NCBI GenBank assembly: GCA_014529385.2
Contig: CM043944.1
Coordinates: 89,225,384 to 89,285,383 of the forward strand
Origin: Adiantum capillus-veneris
Taxonomy: Eukaryota > Streptophyta > Polypodiopsida > Polypodiales > Pteridaceae
Direction: 5' to 3'
DNA: 60,000 bases
Shown piece after piece: positions 22,109 to 33,544 of this stretch. Each line of letters opens with the position of its first letter. Position 1 is the first letter of the stretch. Both the position numbers and the translations under genes were made by a program. The notes under the pieces are model-generated. The model did no database searches. It was not told the DNA's origin and worked only from the letters and a program-made list of their open reading frames with translations.

Positions 22109-22761
22109 GAGGGCTCCCCCATAGCCTCATACACTGCTGCAAGCTAGAGATTCTACCTGCAGTTATCGGTCCACTCTGCAGATTTAGTGTGTGATGCGGA
22201 GGAGGTTACCCACTGCTGCCTGTAAAAAGGAGATTCTCAGTTGTAGGGCGTGCTTCAAGTGCCCCCCAGCGAAAAGGTAGGGAGCTCTTCCGGTGATGGC
22301 GTAGAGGGCTCCCCCATAGGCCCTCTAAAGCTGCTTTTGAGGGGCTCTTTAAATCCTGAGAGGTAGACCCTTACACCCTTTATTTTTTCCAAAAATGTAG
22401 GACATTTACAAAACGCCTTTAGGCTGGGGGGGTCTTTCAACCACCCCCTAGATACAAAAGTGCCCTTGTTGTCAAGAAATGACTTGCTATTGTAGGTGAC
22501 TCTACCTTTTGACCTCCTACACTAGGTTTTCTCATTGTCCTTTTCCCAAATTGGACCCTTCAAAACTTGACTTGCTTCCTATGGGGATGTGTTATTCTTA
22601 AAATGCAACTATTAAAAGTTTTGAGGGCCCTCCAATATAGAGAGCTTATGGGGGAGCCCTCGTAGCAGCCTGTCGAAAAGGCTGGAGTTCTTATGGGGTT
22701 GCAACAATTTCTCACGAGGGCCCTCCAAAGACGCCTTTAGAGGGCCTATGGGGGAGCCCTC
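22109..22761. mobile_element. MITE-like element (outer), 653 bp, flanked by TAA
   Basis: The left end reads GAGGGCTCCCCCATAG and the right end is its exact reverse complement. The 3 bases on each side are TAA (22106-22108 and 22762-22764), the target-duplication size and sequence typical of PIF/Harbinger elements. No transposase is encoded. A second element with the same ends sits inside it. Beyond the first 16 bp the outer left end diverges from the outer right end, so the pairing rests on the termini and the flanking TAA. Confidence 0.6.
22304..22661. mobile_element. MITE-like element (inner), 358 bp, flanked by GTA
   Basis: The same terminal sequence (GAGGGCTCCCCCATA at the left, inverted at 22647-22661) with GTA on both sides (22301-22303 and 22662-22664). 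The left terminal region extends as GGCCCTCTAAAG, which also matches the outer element's right end. Members of one family therefore appear to be nested or have exchanged ends. Non-coding. Confidence 0.55.
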
Positions 22762-22764
22762 TAA

Positions 22765-23308
22765 TGCACACAACTTAATGACTTGACGGTTGCCATTTGC
22801 TATTTTTCTCGATTTAACACCATTGCGATGTGTACACTTTAGGTGTTTGAAAAGTGAGTGGACCTTGTAGATTTTCGAGAGGGGCGTGCCGCTTGCCTTG
22901 TTGGTGGTCTGGATGAGGAAGCCTCTTTCTTGAAAAAATGCCCCTTCCTATTCCCTTGCCATGTGCAACCTAAACCCTCCCTAAGGAAACGAGCAAGACT
23001 CCTGAGACCTATGGGCTTGTTTACATGTTGAGTGAAATGGTGCTTTTTTGTGAGGTTTGGTGGCCTTGAATGGTTAGTGGTAGCCCTCGATAATGGTGCT
23101 CACGTCTTGTAAAAGGTAAACCAGCTTGGATATTGAGAAAAAATACCTTGCAGGTGTTTAATACCACTTCAAACTTGAATGCATCTAGAGGTTGAAAATA
23201 TAGTGTAAATGCCACTACTTCACAACAAAGCTTCAAAATGATATGCTTGTGTGTGGCCACACCATTGGAAGCCAGAAATACCCAATTTTGGTAGAGTGTA
23301 AACAAGCC

Positions 23309-23403
<95 letters not shown>

Positions 23404-24369
23404 TTCTGGGTGCTCGCGCATAGCCATTGATCTACCTACTACACCCATGTGCTCCATCTGATGGAGTCCATCCTAGAAGATTGTATCCATGCACTTACAA
23501 TGTAAACAATATATTGTCCCACTCAATAAACATAGGAATATTTATGAGATCCCCACCCAACCTTTTATAAGTCTCCAACCCCATTTCCATAGATTAGAAG
23601 AGAAGTAGTGGACATTTGCCCTTGCTATACTTCTAGTTTTAAACATAAACCACTAGTGAAGGGTTGGCCTCATCTTGCACTGTAGAAGCGAAGGGAAAAC
23701 GTAACCCAATAGTAACGATCTACTTCCTAACTATACACAAACACCATAGGTTTGTGAGTCTCCTCAAGCAAGAGTCAATGACTATTGAACTTCTCTATAG
23801 CCTACTTTGTTACTTATCTAAACAGAAGTCAATCCTGAAAGTGCATACTGTAGGACAGGTGACCCTAACACTTTTTACCCCATAGCTTTTAGAGGCACAA
23901 CCATCAAGTTTCATTTATCCCTAAGACATAACACTTGCTAGGCTAACAAAAAGAAAAATAATTAAACCTTTGGAAAGCTACCTGATTGATCGAATCCACC
24001 AATCCATAGAATGTTGTCGTTGTGGCTTCATTCTCCCACTTGTCATGCCGTACTCACATCATTTTACTTTTTTGGTTTTTAATACCATCACAATATGAAT
24101 AACATTCAAGTTTTTATTAGTTTATCTCACATGTTCGTTCCGGGTGCCTTTTAAACAACAATGAAGACATTTTTGAAAGTGCAGCAGAAGGGGTTATTAA
24201 ATTTATTTTTTTCTCACATTTTCACATACAGAAGGGTATCGTAAAATGGAATTGGAAAAAAAAATTACAAATTGAATAAGAAAAGGGTGTATTTTATTTG
24301 TCAAAAATTCATAAATAAGAGTTTTAGAAATAGTCCTTGAATGCACGTGATATATATAATTTATAAATA
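22765..24369 (+). other. Intergenic stretch with no supported gene
   Basis: Mixed AT-rich sequence. The only structure seen is the GT/GA microsatellite at 23312-23399. The short open frames on both strands lack family motifs. Confidence 0.5.
23312..23399 (+). repeat. (GT)n(GA)n compound microsatellite
   Basis: About 47 bp of TG repeats pass directly into about 40 bp of AG repeats. The same compound order occurs at 30131-30202 inside an LTR. Confidence 0.97.
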
Positions 24370-24373
24370 GTGA

Positions 24374-24399
24374 CCCCCCCCCCCCCCCCCCCCCCCCCC
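24374..24399 (+). repeat. Poly-C run (poly-G on the LINE strand)
   Basis: 26 consecutive C. It lies within the frame that otherwise reads the LINE C-terminal region, so it expanded or inserted after the LINE landed. Confidence 0.97.
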
Positions 24400-25500
24400 T
24401 CCCGAGAGACCAACCAACTCTCAACGATGGTAGCTCGATGGATGACAAGCCACTCAAACATGGTGACTCTCCTCGCCTGTCTGCTGTCCCACAAGCACTC
24501 CCAAAAGTCTATCAGGAACTCAGCTTTGTGAGACACGCCTCCTGCTAGTGACTTGCTACAGTAGGGTAGACCTCTCTTTGAGAAGCCAATATTTGGTACC
24601 CCTATCATGCTCTGTACTAAAAGAAAAGGATCCCTAGGTGATCACCTAGAGCAAAGGCGTCCCGCCAAAACCACTCCCTAGGGTCCCACTACACTCGTGT
24701 CAAAGGGCGACTCTCCCAAGCCCAAAGCTGACAATCTTGAGTCTGAACAGGCCTATACTGTGATGAGGACCTCAAGACGAGTAAAGATCATCATCTAGCT
24801 TGGAACTGCTACCTCCAGGTACGTGTGCCACTCTGCTGGTATAGCCTCAACAAGGTCCTAACACATGCTTTGTACCCCCATCATGCTGCTCAATTGGAAG
24901 CTCTGACTCTCCTCAGGAAGTGTTGTAAACTACAACTAGTCTCCCAAGGTGTGGACTGGACCCTTTGCCATGGGACCCCATGAGACATGGAGTCTACTAC
25001 CAACCATGTGACCTTGCTGTGTACTGACCAACGGGTTCCATGTAAGAGGCTCCTCAAGCACTCCTCAATGCATCTACCCAAGTCTCCCTCTTAGATACTC
25101 CCAAGATCAAAGTAAGCTCAACACGAAATGGCCCTCCCATCTCTTGGAATCTGGTGTAACAAAAGGTCTTTCCAAGGTTCCTCACATGGAAGAAACCTGT
25201 GACAATGAGCTTCCCAAGGAAGGCTCTACTTCGTTGTGCTGGATCGATGATATCCAGCCCCCCTAAGAGCTAGGTAGGGTGATGACCTTCCATGAGACTT
25301 GGGCCCTAGCCGACTGTGTGTCCCTCCTTGTCCACAAAAAAATTCATGGATAATCCTCTCTAGTTGGTTGATGCAAGAAGTCAAGAAACTATAGCAAGAT
25401 GTGATGTACCACATGGTGGCGAAGACCTTTCCAAGAGAACCTGGTTGGCCAAAACATACCTCCCAGCAAGAGATAGCCATGTCAAGCTCCAATGCAACAT
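24400..25500 (-). pseudogene. LINE ORF2 C-terminal region
   Basis: Reads WEVCFGQPGSLGKVFATMWY and NQLERIIHEFFCGQGG (25226-25492), corresponding to the usual 'VLANQVLL..LWY' and 'IR.FLWGG' stretch after the RT. It then has SLLHGTRWSVHSKVTWL (about 24900-25060) and RRVTMFEWLVIHRATI (about 24440-24490), a pattern seen in the zf-RVT region of plant LINEs. There are several frameshifts. Confidence 0.8.
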
Positions 25501-25599
25501 ATTCCTCTTGATGGCTACGAAGAGGGAAGCAGTCTGCTCCTCTAGTGAAAAGTACAAATCAACATGGCAGCACAAGTAGCAAATAGGCATCCTTGGAGG

Positions 25600-26130
25600 G
25601 CGCCAACAAAAGCCCTCTCCAGGCTTCTAGGCAGGCGTGGGAGCATCACTAATCCAAAAATCCATTGTCTTTCATCAATTGATGAATTCTCTTGATGCAC
25701 AACAAAATACCTCCAGGGCCTACTCACACTATGAAAATTGGCCTCAAAACCCTCCAAAAACATGCTAAATCATCAATAAACTCAACGTCTAAAAGCTCCT
25801 CTTCCCTAATGGGTAATTGTAGGCCACACAAACCAACCTCCTATGAGGCCAAAAATCTGCTCATCACCTCATCATAGAAAAGAAACAGGAAGGAGGCAAG
25901 AGGGCAGCCCTGTGGTACTGAACATGTAAGCATGAAGCATTCCCCTTGACCTCCTACTAGAAACACCTATGAGCACGCCTGTAAAATGTAGACACCCCTT
26001 TGATCCATGCATTCAAAAAACCTATCTTGCGCAAAGTGCCCTCCAAGAAGTCCCATGAAACTGTCACCTGAGTCATCCGCCTTTCAAAAATACCTATAGC
26101 ACGTGCGTTCAAGAGGTATTTTTAAAACCC

Positions 26131-26202
<72 letters not shown>

Positions 26203-26900
26203 TATCAATAATTAAAAGATCCCTCTTCCTTCATAAAGCTGTAAATTTTTTCCAAATTTTTATTTTTAAACCCCTCTTGTACATGTAATTCTGTAACTCT
26301 TTGGTATATGAATAAACCCCTCTGGATGAACTCACATGCTACACTTACATATTTTGAGGTGGACCCCCGAGATTTTTTATAGGCCTTCTCAAAGTCAAGA
26401 AAGAACACCACAAGATCCTCTCCTCATAGGTGGGCGAGGGAAGCCGCCTCCCAAAAGGTGAATATTTTTTGTCCACGATACTACGCTCCTTAAGAAAGCC
26501 CATCTGCGTCTCATGTATGATGCTCTCAGGTAGTGGCCAAATTCTGAAATTTAGAGCCTTGCAAAAATTTTGTATGCTGAGTTGAGAATGGTGATGGCCC
26601 CGCCACTTCTGAATCTCATATGGAGATCATTCCTCCTTGGGGACGAGGTAGATCAAACCCTCCCTTAGAGCCTCTTGAAGCTCCTCTAGCAAGGGAGGCC
26701 TCTTGAGCATCTGTCTCATCTCTTGATGAGGCAAGGTGTGCCCACACCTACTCTCTACATGCATCCATGCACTTTGACTGCAGCTCAGCTCAGCTAAGAG
26801 AAACTCATAGTAAAAGTTAGTAGCTACTATCCATATATCCTTAGGCTCTATAGAAACCATCCCATTTTGTCTCCTTAACTAGTGAACACTAATATGCAAG
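25600..26900 (-). pseudogene. LINE reverse transcriptase, broken
   Basis: Reads PPLLEELQEALREGLIYLVPKEE (about 26630-26720), FFLDFEKAYKKS (about 26370-26405, the catalytic Asp region), SVPQGCPLASFLFLFYDE (about 25870-25930) and FIDDLACF (about 25755-25790) where a [FY]xDD box is expected. A CA microsatellite of 66 bp interrupts it. Confidence 0.85.
26135..26200 (+). repeat. (CA)n microsatellite inside LINE
   Basis: 33 uninterrupted AC units placed inside RT-derived sequence. Confidence 0.97.
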
Positions 26901-27149
26901 AGTACATGGCAGGGACAAACGATCTTAAAAAACTCTCTAGTAACTGGGTGACCCACTTGGGTCCACTAGGACGCTCATTGGCAATGGACAAACTCATGAT
27001 GCCGCTCCTCAATGGTGATCAAGTCCTATCACGCTTGGTGCATTTGGTCCTCCATCCAAGGAATACCTAGGTGCCGCTCCTGCATCCTTTGTAAGGAGGC
27101 AATGCCCCGAGGTAGTTTCTTCTCTTCCTCTCAAGCCGTAGCTAGTTGT

Positions 27150-28090
27150 GTTATCGAATCCTAGAGAAAGATCCAACTAAGCTCCTTGAGCCCATTGGCC
27201 ACTCTAACAACAACATCTCCCTGTGTATCTAGATTCTTGGTCCAAAGCATAACAACTTGTTCTCTAAGCTCTGTATCTAGTAAAATACTCTTAGAGATGC
27301 ATAGCATAACACTACCACTCCTCTGCCTATCGACCAAAGTAAGGATCACTGGTGTGTGATCAGAGAAAGTACTCCCTACCAAAATGAATATTGAACCACC
27401 CAAGTCACAAGAGTGATCACCAACATAGAAGCAATCTATCTTGGATAGATTCATTTTGGCTACCTACGTTAGATTGGGAAAAAGAGAGGCCGCCCAAGGG
27501 CCGTGAAAAGCAAGCATGTTGTGATAGATCCGAGATCCTCGAAGTCATACATAGTCGTTCCCAAGCAGCCAACTCGGCCCCATGTACAACCGCATGACTA
27601 CCCCCAATTGTGTCCAAGGGGTCCTCAAGCATGTTGAAATGCCCCCAATGCACCACCCCTCTACATGTGATATGGACTCCACCTAATGTGACCGAAACTC
27701 AGCCCGTGCACTCGCATGGTTGGGTGCATAAATGTTCAAAAAACCCATAAGGCATCTGTGTACCTACATAGTGACCCACTGGGCTGTGCCTAGCACATTG
27801 ATTCCTCTACCCACAATGACGTGATTCCATGAGTTTGCAATATTCATACATACATCTCCTTGGATTCCATTAAGCCCAAAAGAAGCTAACCAAATGGTCT
27901 CATAGCAACCACGTAATAATTTTCCACAATGCTTGATAAGGCTCTCACATAAGTGATGCTCCTACAACATAAGCATATCAATCACTCCACCCGTAAGACA
28001 TCTCTAGAGATCCTGTTAGAGTCAAATTCTCTATTGTAGAAATTAAATCCACCTAGCTCTCGCACATTCCATGAGACTATCCTCATGAAA
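27150..28090 (-). pseudogene. LINE apurinic endonuclease domain, broken
   Basis: Starts with RIVSWNVREL at about 28085-28055, the usual SWNVRGL start of this domain. It continues with EHHLCESLIKHCGK, YAPNHASAR (about 27730), GHFNMLEDPLDTIGG (about 27600-27650; GDFN in active copies, here H for D) and FSDHTPVILTL (about 27335-27365, the SDH box). The order is canonical. The Asp-to-His change and multiple stops show it is dead. Confidence 0.87.
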
Positions 28091-29438
28091 TTAGTGAGAG
28101 GAATTCGATGGTGCCATCCCAACTAGTCTTACAATCTTTGAGGTAGGCTTGGATGGAGAATAATCCGAATCTGAGTGACCTCAAGAGAGTCGTGTGTAGA
28201 GTGTGTGTCAGACCCATACCCAATCAGGGCATGTAGTCCATATTGAACACATACATAGCTGGGTGCACTCTAAGCTTGATGTATCTAATGGTGTCACAAA
28301 GAACTTGGCCAATGGCCACAAAGTGTGTATAAGGTATTTCACACCCAAGTCTCCTGTGGTGAGAGAACATGAGAGCCTGAACATGGAGCTAGTCCAACAA
28401 TGTATGCATAGTCTACTCAGTTTGATCCTTGCCACACAATGGGAAAAAAAAACCAAACATTGTGTCTAGGGCCTCTACCCCTTTGGCTGCTAGAAACAAA
28501 ACATGAATTTTGAAGCAAGCCGCCTCAAGGTTGGGAGAAGGGTCACCAAGAAAACATGTAAAGTCATAGTCAAAGAAGTCTCAGCAGGGTGACATATGTC
28601 AATACTGATCAGCCAAGAGGGATTGCCGCAAAAGACAATGCTTGCGCTTAATAGGGGCATCCATAGATAGGGTTTCTCCTCTTTCACCAAGTGCCTTGTG
28701 GAAAATGCACTACCAAGAGACCTCTGAGCTACCAAAGAGTGACCTATGCCTTGGGCGAGCGACGAGTATGGGAAGTGATAGGCAACGAGGAAAGGGGACT
28801 ATTGGGGGGGATGGGAGAGGTGGAGGAGGTGAGGTTGGATGCAGAGAAGTGGGGACGGTAGGCGGAGGGATTACTGGTGGAGAAGTTGAGGTAGAAGTGG
28901 TACCCGCTAGCTCATCCTTCTATAGAGGGTCAAAATGGTTCCATGTGGGAACCCACTACTAGTGGCTAGTACCACCACCAGGGATGCCAAATTGGTGTGT
29001 CTATCTCTGGCAATGGTGGCTACAAACCTACTACCATCTCTCCTTTTCCTAGGCACCTATCTCAAAATAGGTACATGCCTATGCTCCCTATGTTTCTTCT
29101 TACTGAGCCTAGCCAACCTAGGCTAGATATATGTCAAGGGTTGGGGCCTCCTCTGTGGAAAGGTCTTCATAAGATGCCCCATCTATTTGAAAATGAAACA
29201 TTGACTTGGGATCCTAAATACTCCACATTTTGACGTAGCCAACCACCACTCACTTGAGGTAGTAGAACGATCTTCTAGAGGGTGTGGGTGTCTTGATCCA
29301 AAACATGCATCATAGGCATGCATGCTGCTTAGGCAGAAACGGAAGCTACCATGCACAGTGTCTCCAACATAGTCCGGGTCTTAGAACCTATCCTAGAAAG
29401 TAGGAGAAAGTTTAGAGAGAGAGAGAGAGAGAGAGGAG
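28091..29438 (-). other. LINE upstream region, possible decayed ORF1
   Basis: Lies immediately 5' of the endonuclease on the minus strand, where ORF1 would be. One frame at about 28770-28910 is Pro/Ser/Thr-rich (TSTSTSPPVIPPPTVPTS). No zinc knuckle or RNA-recognition motif could be made out, so the link to the LINE is positional. A GA tract at about 29413-29437 touches the following LTR end. Confidence 0.4.
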
Positions 29439-30129
29439 TGTAATGGGAATGGCGTAGGAACATTGAGAACAACGGAATTAAGAGATTATAGTGAGCATTT
29501 TTAAGAGACTACTTTGACAACATAGAGAGTGAACGTAACTAGCGGTAGCAACATAACCATTATACTTAATTAACTTGGCATGAACAATACTTTTGCATGA
29601 GAGAGAGTTAGAGAACTTGACAACATTTGAGGACTAGATTTATGTGGAGCAGGCGGTCCCCCCTCCAATAGGTTTTTGTATTATAGATTCTCCCATAAAG
29701 AGAGACTTGATACAATACAATATTTGGTTTCCTTGAGACCTAGGTGATGCAATGAATATGGAAAACTTCACGCATCACAAGCATAACATAACCTTTGTAA
29801 AAGCATTAACCATCCCCAACCTCAATACTACCAGGGCCTCAAACATCTTCGAAGGTGGGGAGAGCTACTGGGGAATGAGGGTAGGGAAGAGGAAGAAGAA
29901 TCATTCATAGGAGAAAGAAATAGTTTTTCACTTATCATCACTCTTCTCGCTTAGCATAGCATAATAGCATAGTAATGAAGATGAAGAAGATGGAAAGCTT
30001 AAGAATTGAAGCATGGCTCTTGGTTGGATTTGCATTCCCTAGCCAAGAGTGTTGGTGTAGGCTCTCAACTTCTCAGCAAGCTTGGAGAAGGAGATGGAGT
30101 TCTTGCACCTGGCAACTCACACAATGAGA

Positions 30130-30203
<74 letters not shown>

Positions 30204-30669
30204 AACTTGCAACCAAGCCCCCTCCTTGCTTGGGTTGACCCCCTGTTCTAGCTCATGCATGAAGCTCATTGGCTCTCTCAAGCCTAGCCAATCATAAGGG
30301 TCAAGTCAAGCATTAGAGGTAGTCTTTGGACAAGTGTCCTCCTTTCCCCTTTAAGAGAGAGAGCTTGATAAATGCATAGTCAATTAATTTAATTAGTTGA
30401 ATTCTCATTGGTCCTTTCTAGGGATCAACCAATAGGCTTTAGGTACACTATGGGGGCAACTTAGCTAGGGGCTTGACATGTGTCCCATTTTCCTCTTGAG
30501 CAAGGGGTTCCCTTTGGGAGAAAAGGGAGTCATTCAACCTCATCCCCTAATTGTGTGGCTCGCCTCCTCCTTTGTAGGCATGCATGTTGACTTTCAAGGC
30601 CCCAAGCAACTTGGCCCCCTATATGGTTAAGCACCTTACTCATCAAGAATGTGGTTAGCAAGTGCATGG

Positions 30670-30718
<49 letters not shown>

Positions 30719-31145
30719 CCCCTAGCCTCAAGGACTCGCCCCCTCCTTGTAGGGATTGGATTTGACTGCAAGCACACGCCTACCTTCAAGCATGCACCTT
30801 AGTTTTCAAGTATCTCATGCACTTTTAATTATCAAGCACCTCAAGCATAGGCCTAGCTTTAAACTAAGGTCTAAGGACTTTTACGCCAACCATTGGAGGT
30901 CTTTAATGAAGCTAATCCTAAGGTCTTCCAAGCTCCATTATGCAAGCATTGTTCTTCAGTACACCAACTCCTTGTGAGGCCTTGCTACTAAGATGGAACC
31001 ATCTCCTTTCGGCCCTATGTTGAGCTTGGCCAAAAACCTCATATATATGTTCTAGCTCTTGTTTCCCTTTTATTTCCCCATATTAAATGATCAATTTAAC
31101 ATGAGAAAGTAATTTGGGTAAAGCTAGATATTAGATTTTATGACA
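29439..31145 (-). repeat. Chromovirus element B 3' LTR (1707 bp)
   Basis: On the minus strand it starts TGTCATAAAATCTAATATC (31145) and ends GCCATTCCCATTACA (29439). It follows directly after a polypurine tract and the chromodomain remnant, which fixes it as the 3' LTR. It shares its end with the truncated LTR at 5561-7120 and with the 50-bp remnant at 42142-42191. A GT/GA microsatellite (30131-30202) and a CT tract (about 30670-30716) lie inside. Confidence 0.87.
30131..30202 (+). repeat. (GT)n(GA)n compound microsatellite in LTR
   Basis: TG repeats of about 20 bp pass into GA repeats of about 50 bp, at the LTR position where other family copies have CA repeats on the opposite strand. Confidence 0.97.
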
Positions 31146-31640
31146 TTACCTCTCCCTTGAAACCATAATTGTCCTTGACTATGAGGTAGAGAAGATAAAG
31201 TCTTAGTCATTAGTCTATTTTTCATAGCGGGTAGAGGATCCCTTGTTACCCTACAACATCATTCCAAGATGGATGAATAATCCATTTGGTGCTTGGGAGA
31301 CGTAGCTATCGCAAGCATGTATGCTCTTTAGTCCATATCATAATTTCAAAGTAGAGTGACAATTTCTACTTGGTGTTTGAGAGACGTCGTCAACACAAAT
31401 ATGATTCTAAGCATGCATACTACTTGAATTTGTGCACAAGAAAAAGAGATTTAGTCTTATAAGACAAAAAAATTGGTCATTGAAAATAAACATGTACATT
31501 TGCTTACTCTAATGTAGCATTGTAGCATACTACTTGAATTTGTGCACAAGAAAAAGAGAATTACTCTTATAAGACAAAAAAATTGATCATTGAAAATAAA
31601 CATGTACATTTGCTTACTTTAATGTAGCACTGTAAGTACT
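31146..31640 (-). other. Element B 3' untranslated stretch with polypurine tract and 110-bp tandem duplication
   Basis: Next to the LTR the minus strand reads TTTCAAGGGAGAGGTAA (31146-31162), a good polypurine tract. Further on, the block at 31416-31525 recurs at 31526-31633 with few changes (both contain CTACTTGAATTTGTGCAC). The + strand relative at 1691-2100 has only one copy, so the duplication arose in this element. Confidence 0.8.
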
Positions 31641-33045
31641 GACAAGGTTCATACTATCCTTAAGCTGTACTCCTTGCATCCATTTAGCATCTTCAAAAGG
31701 ATTAATGTTAAACTTAATAAGATAATGTTAGATAATCTTACCATGCCGTAGCACCTTGTCTTCATGTTGAAGGATAGCTTTGGGTTGGAGCACCTCAATT
31801 GGTGTTTGAATTCTGGGGGTCCTTCAATAATTGGTTCTCTTGGTGGCTCTCCTTTGTAAATCTTAAGTAGGCCCACATGAAAAGCCTTGTATATGAGACA
31901 ATAGTTGGGAAAATTAGGTTGTAATCCATGTCATTGATTGGCTTCAAGATTTGAAGAGGACCATAGTATCTTTTTGCTAGTTTAGCATAATACTTTTGGT
32001 GGCTAGTAGGACTTTTGCCCGTCGTTTGCCTCAATTGAGCCTTGGGAAACCTGAGCAAGACCCAATCATTTTCTTTGAACGTTAAGGACCTTCTGTGCTT
32101 ATTGGCAGCAACCTTTTGCCTTTGTTGAGAGATGGATATAGCCTCCTTAATCTTTTGGAAAGATTCTTGTAGGTCACAGCTATACTCATCAACATTGAAG
32201 ATCTTCCCATGTACTTTAAGTAGAAAGGGACTTTTAGGTCCTCCCTCTATGATCTCAAAAGGCGCCTTTCCTGTACTAGTACGGACAATATTATTGTACA
32301 TATACTCTACAAGGGGTAAGTACTTCTTCCATTGTGAGCATTGATCTACTTCTGTAACATAAGTCTTTAGTAGATCAAGAATCGTAAGATTGGCTATCTC
32401 ACTTTGGCCATCCGTTTGTGGGTGATAAGCCGAAGAGAAATTCAATCTTGTATCGAGATTTTCAAAGAGACCTTTGAAATTTCTTGTCATTCTAAGATCT
32501 CTATCTGACACAATGGTTGTTGGCAATCCATGGTTTTTGAAAATATGGGATTTGAAGAGGGTTGCCATTTGGTGTGCCTTAATAGTCTTTTTGACAGGAA
32601 TAAAGTGTGCTTGCTTGCTAAACTTGTTGACTATTGTCCATATTCCCGTATTCCCATGGATAGACTTAGATAATCCAAAGATAAAATCCATGAATATACT
32701 CTCCCATGGTGAATTAGGGATTGACAAAGGCTAGCTCGGGTTGCTTCCCTCTATCATACTTGGTCTTTTGGCATACCACATATTTTGAAACATATTCTTG
32801 TATGTCTACTTTCATGGTAGGCCAATAGAAGTACATCTCTCTTCTCCTCGAAGAGTGGGTTGAATGCCTCTATACTTCGCGTAGAGGCATAGGAAGGAGC
32901 ATGGGATACATACATGACTTTCTCACAAAGGGAGTGGGTAACACATAGCCTCTTTCCATGGAGAAGATAAACATCTTGCAAGGTGAATGGTTTTTCTTTC
33001 TTCCCCAATGTAAGGACTGACATTATGTCTTTAAAGTCAGGGTCA
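31640..33045 (-). pseudogene. Element B integrase with chromodomain trace
   Basis: The open frame at 31795-32727 (310 codons) has all three catalytic acids: MDFIFGL, VSDRDLRM, and the Glu in HPQTDGQSEIANL. It also has the GPY/F motif (YYGPLQILKPIND). Upstream, 32754-33023 holds zinc-binding-region remnants in another frame. The frame loses register at about 31850. A different frame then reads HEDKVLRHGK and NPFEDAKWMQG at about 31640-31790, a chromodomain. Integrase inserts the cDNA into chromatin, and the chromodomain steers it to particular histone marks. The protein could not be made intact. Confidence 0.9.
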
Positions 33046-33544
33046 GTAGCATACTCATCTACTGTAAGTTGCTATAGACACCGCATTGACTCTTGATCGT
33101 CCAAAGTGCATCGGCCACTTGATTGTGCTTACCAGCAATGTGAGCAATATGAAAATAAAATTTTAAAAGAAAATTTTCTCACCTCATTTTTTTGTCGGAA
33201 CGCTTGATTTGCATTCATGAAGTACTTGAGACTTTGGTGGTCTCTAGGGAATGTAGAACAACTAAAAGCTCTTTTCCGTATATGGCGAAGACTCGTTCAT
33301 CCATAATGAGCCTTCAACTCTCATGCTATGGCATGACCTTCTTGAAGCAAGATTGCTCCAAGGCAATCACCACAAGCATCACATTAGACCTCAAATGGCT
33401 TTGAGAGATCCGGAAGCATAAGCAATGGTTGGGCTCTTTGAGCTTGTCAAAAGCATTTTTCTCTTTAGCAGTCCATGAATACTTAACATTCTTCTTTGTT
33501 AAGTCATGTAATGGTTCTGCTATTTGAGAGAATTTTGCTATGAA
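33046..33544 (-). pseudogene. Element B RNase H, broken
   Basis: Follows the RT on the minus strand. It reads VKYSWTAKEKNAFDKLKE (about 33440-33490), then in shifted frames a CDACGDCLGAILLQEGHAIA-like stretch (about 33330-33400) containing the first catalytic Asp, and a HQSLKYFMNANQAF stretch (about 33200-33240). Frameshifts at about 33440 and 33300. Confidence 0.75.

Larger units (their letters stand above)
24370..28090 (-). mobile_element. LINE (L1-type) ORF2 remnant
   Basis: Domains in minus-strand order: an apurinic endonuclease from about 28087, a reverse transcriptase at about 26900-25600, and a C-terminal reverse-transcriptase-associated zinc-finger region at about 25500-24400. The order and motifs are those of plant L1-type non-LTR retrotransposons. 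The frame is broken throughout by stops and indels and by two inserted microsatellites (26135-26200, 24374-24399). I could not identify a clear poly(A) tail or target-site duplication, so the ends are approximate. Confidence 0.85.

Noticed and set aside
22304-22761. Single MITE pairing the inner left with the outer right end
   Set aside because: The ends match best, but the flanks (GTA versus TAA) do not. The nested pairing with matching flanks was preferred, though not proven.
28642-28962. Gly-rich + strand frame of 106 codons
   Set aside because: It is the antisense of a Pro/Ser-rich stretch upstream of the LINE endonuclease; no independent support.
29398-29450. Target-site duplication for element B
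   Set aside because: Its other end is destroyed, so no duplicate can be confirmed.
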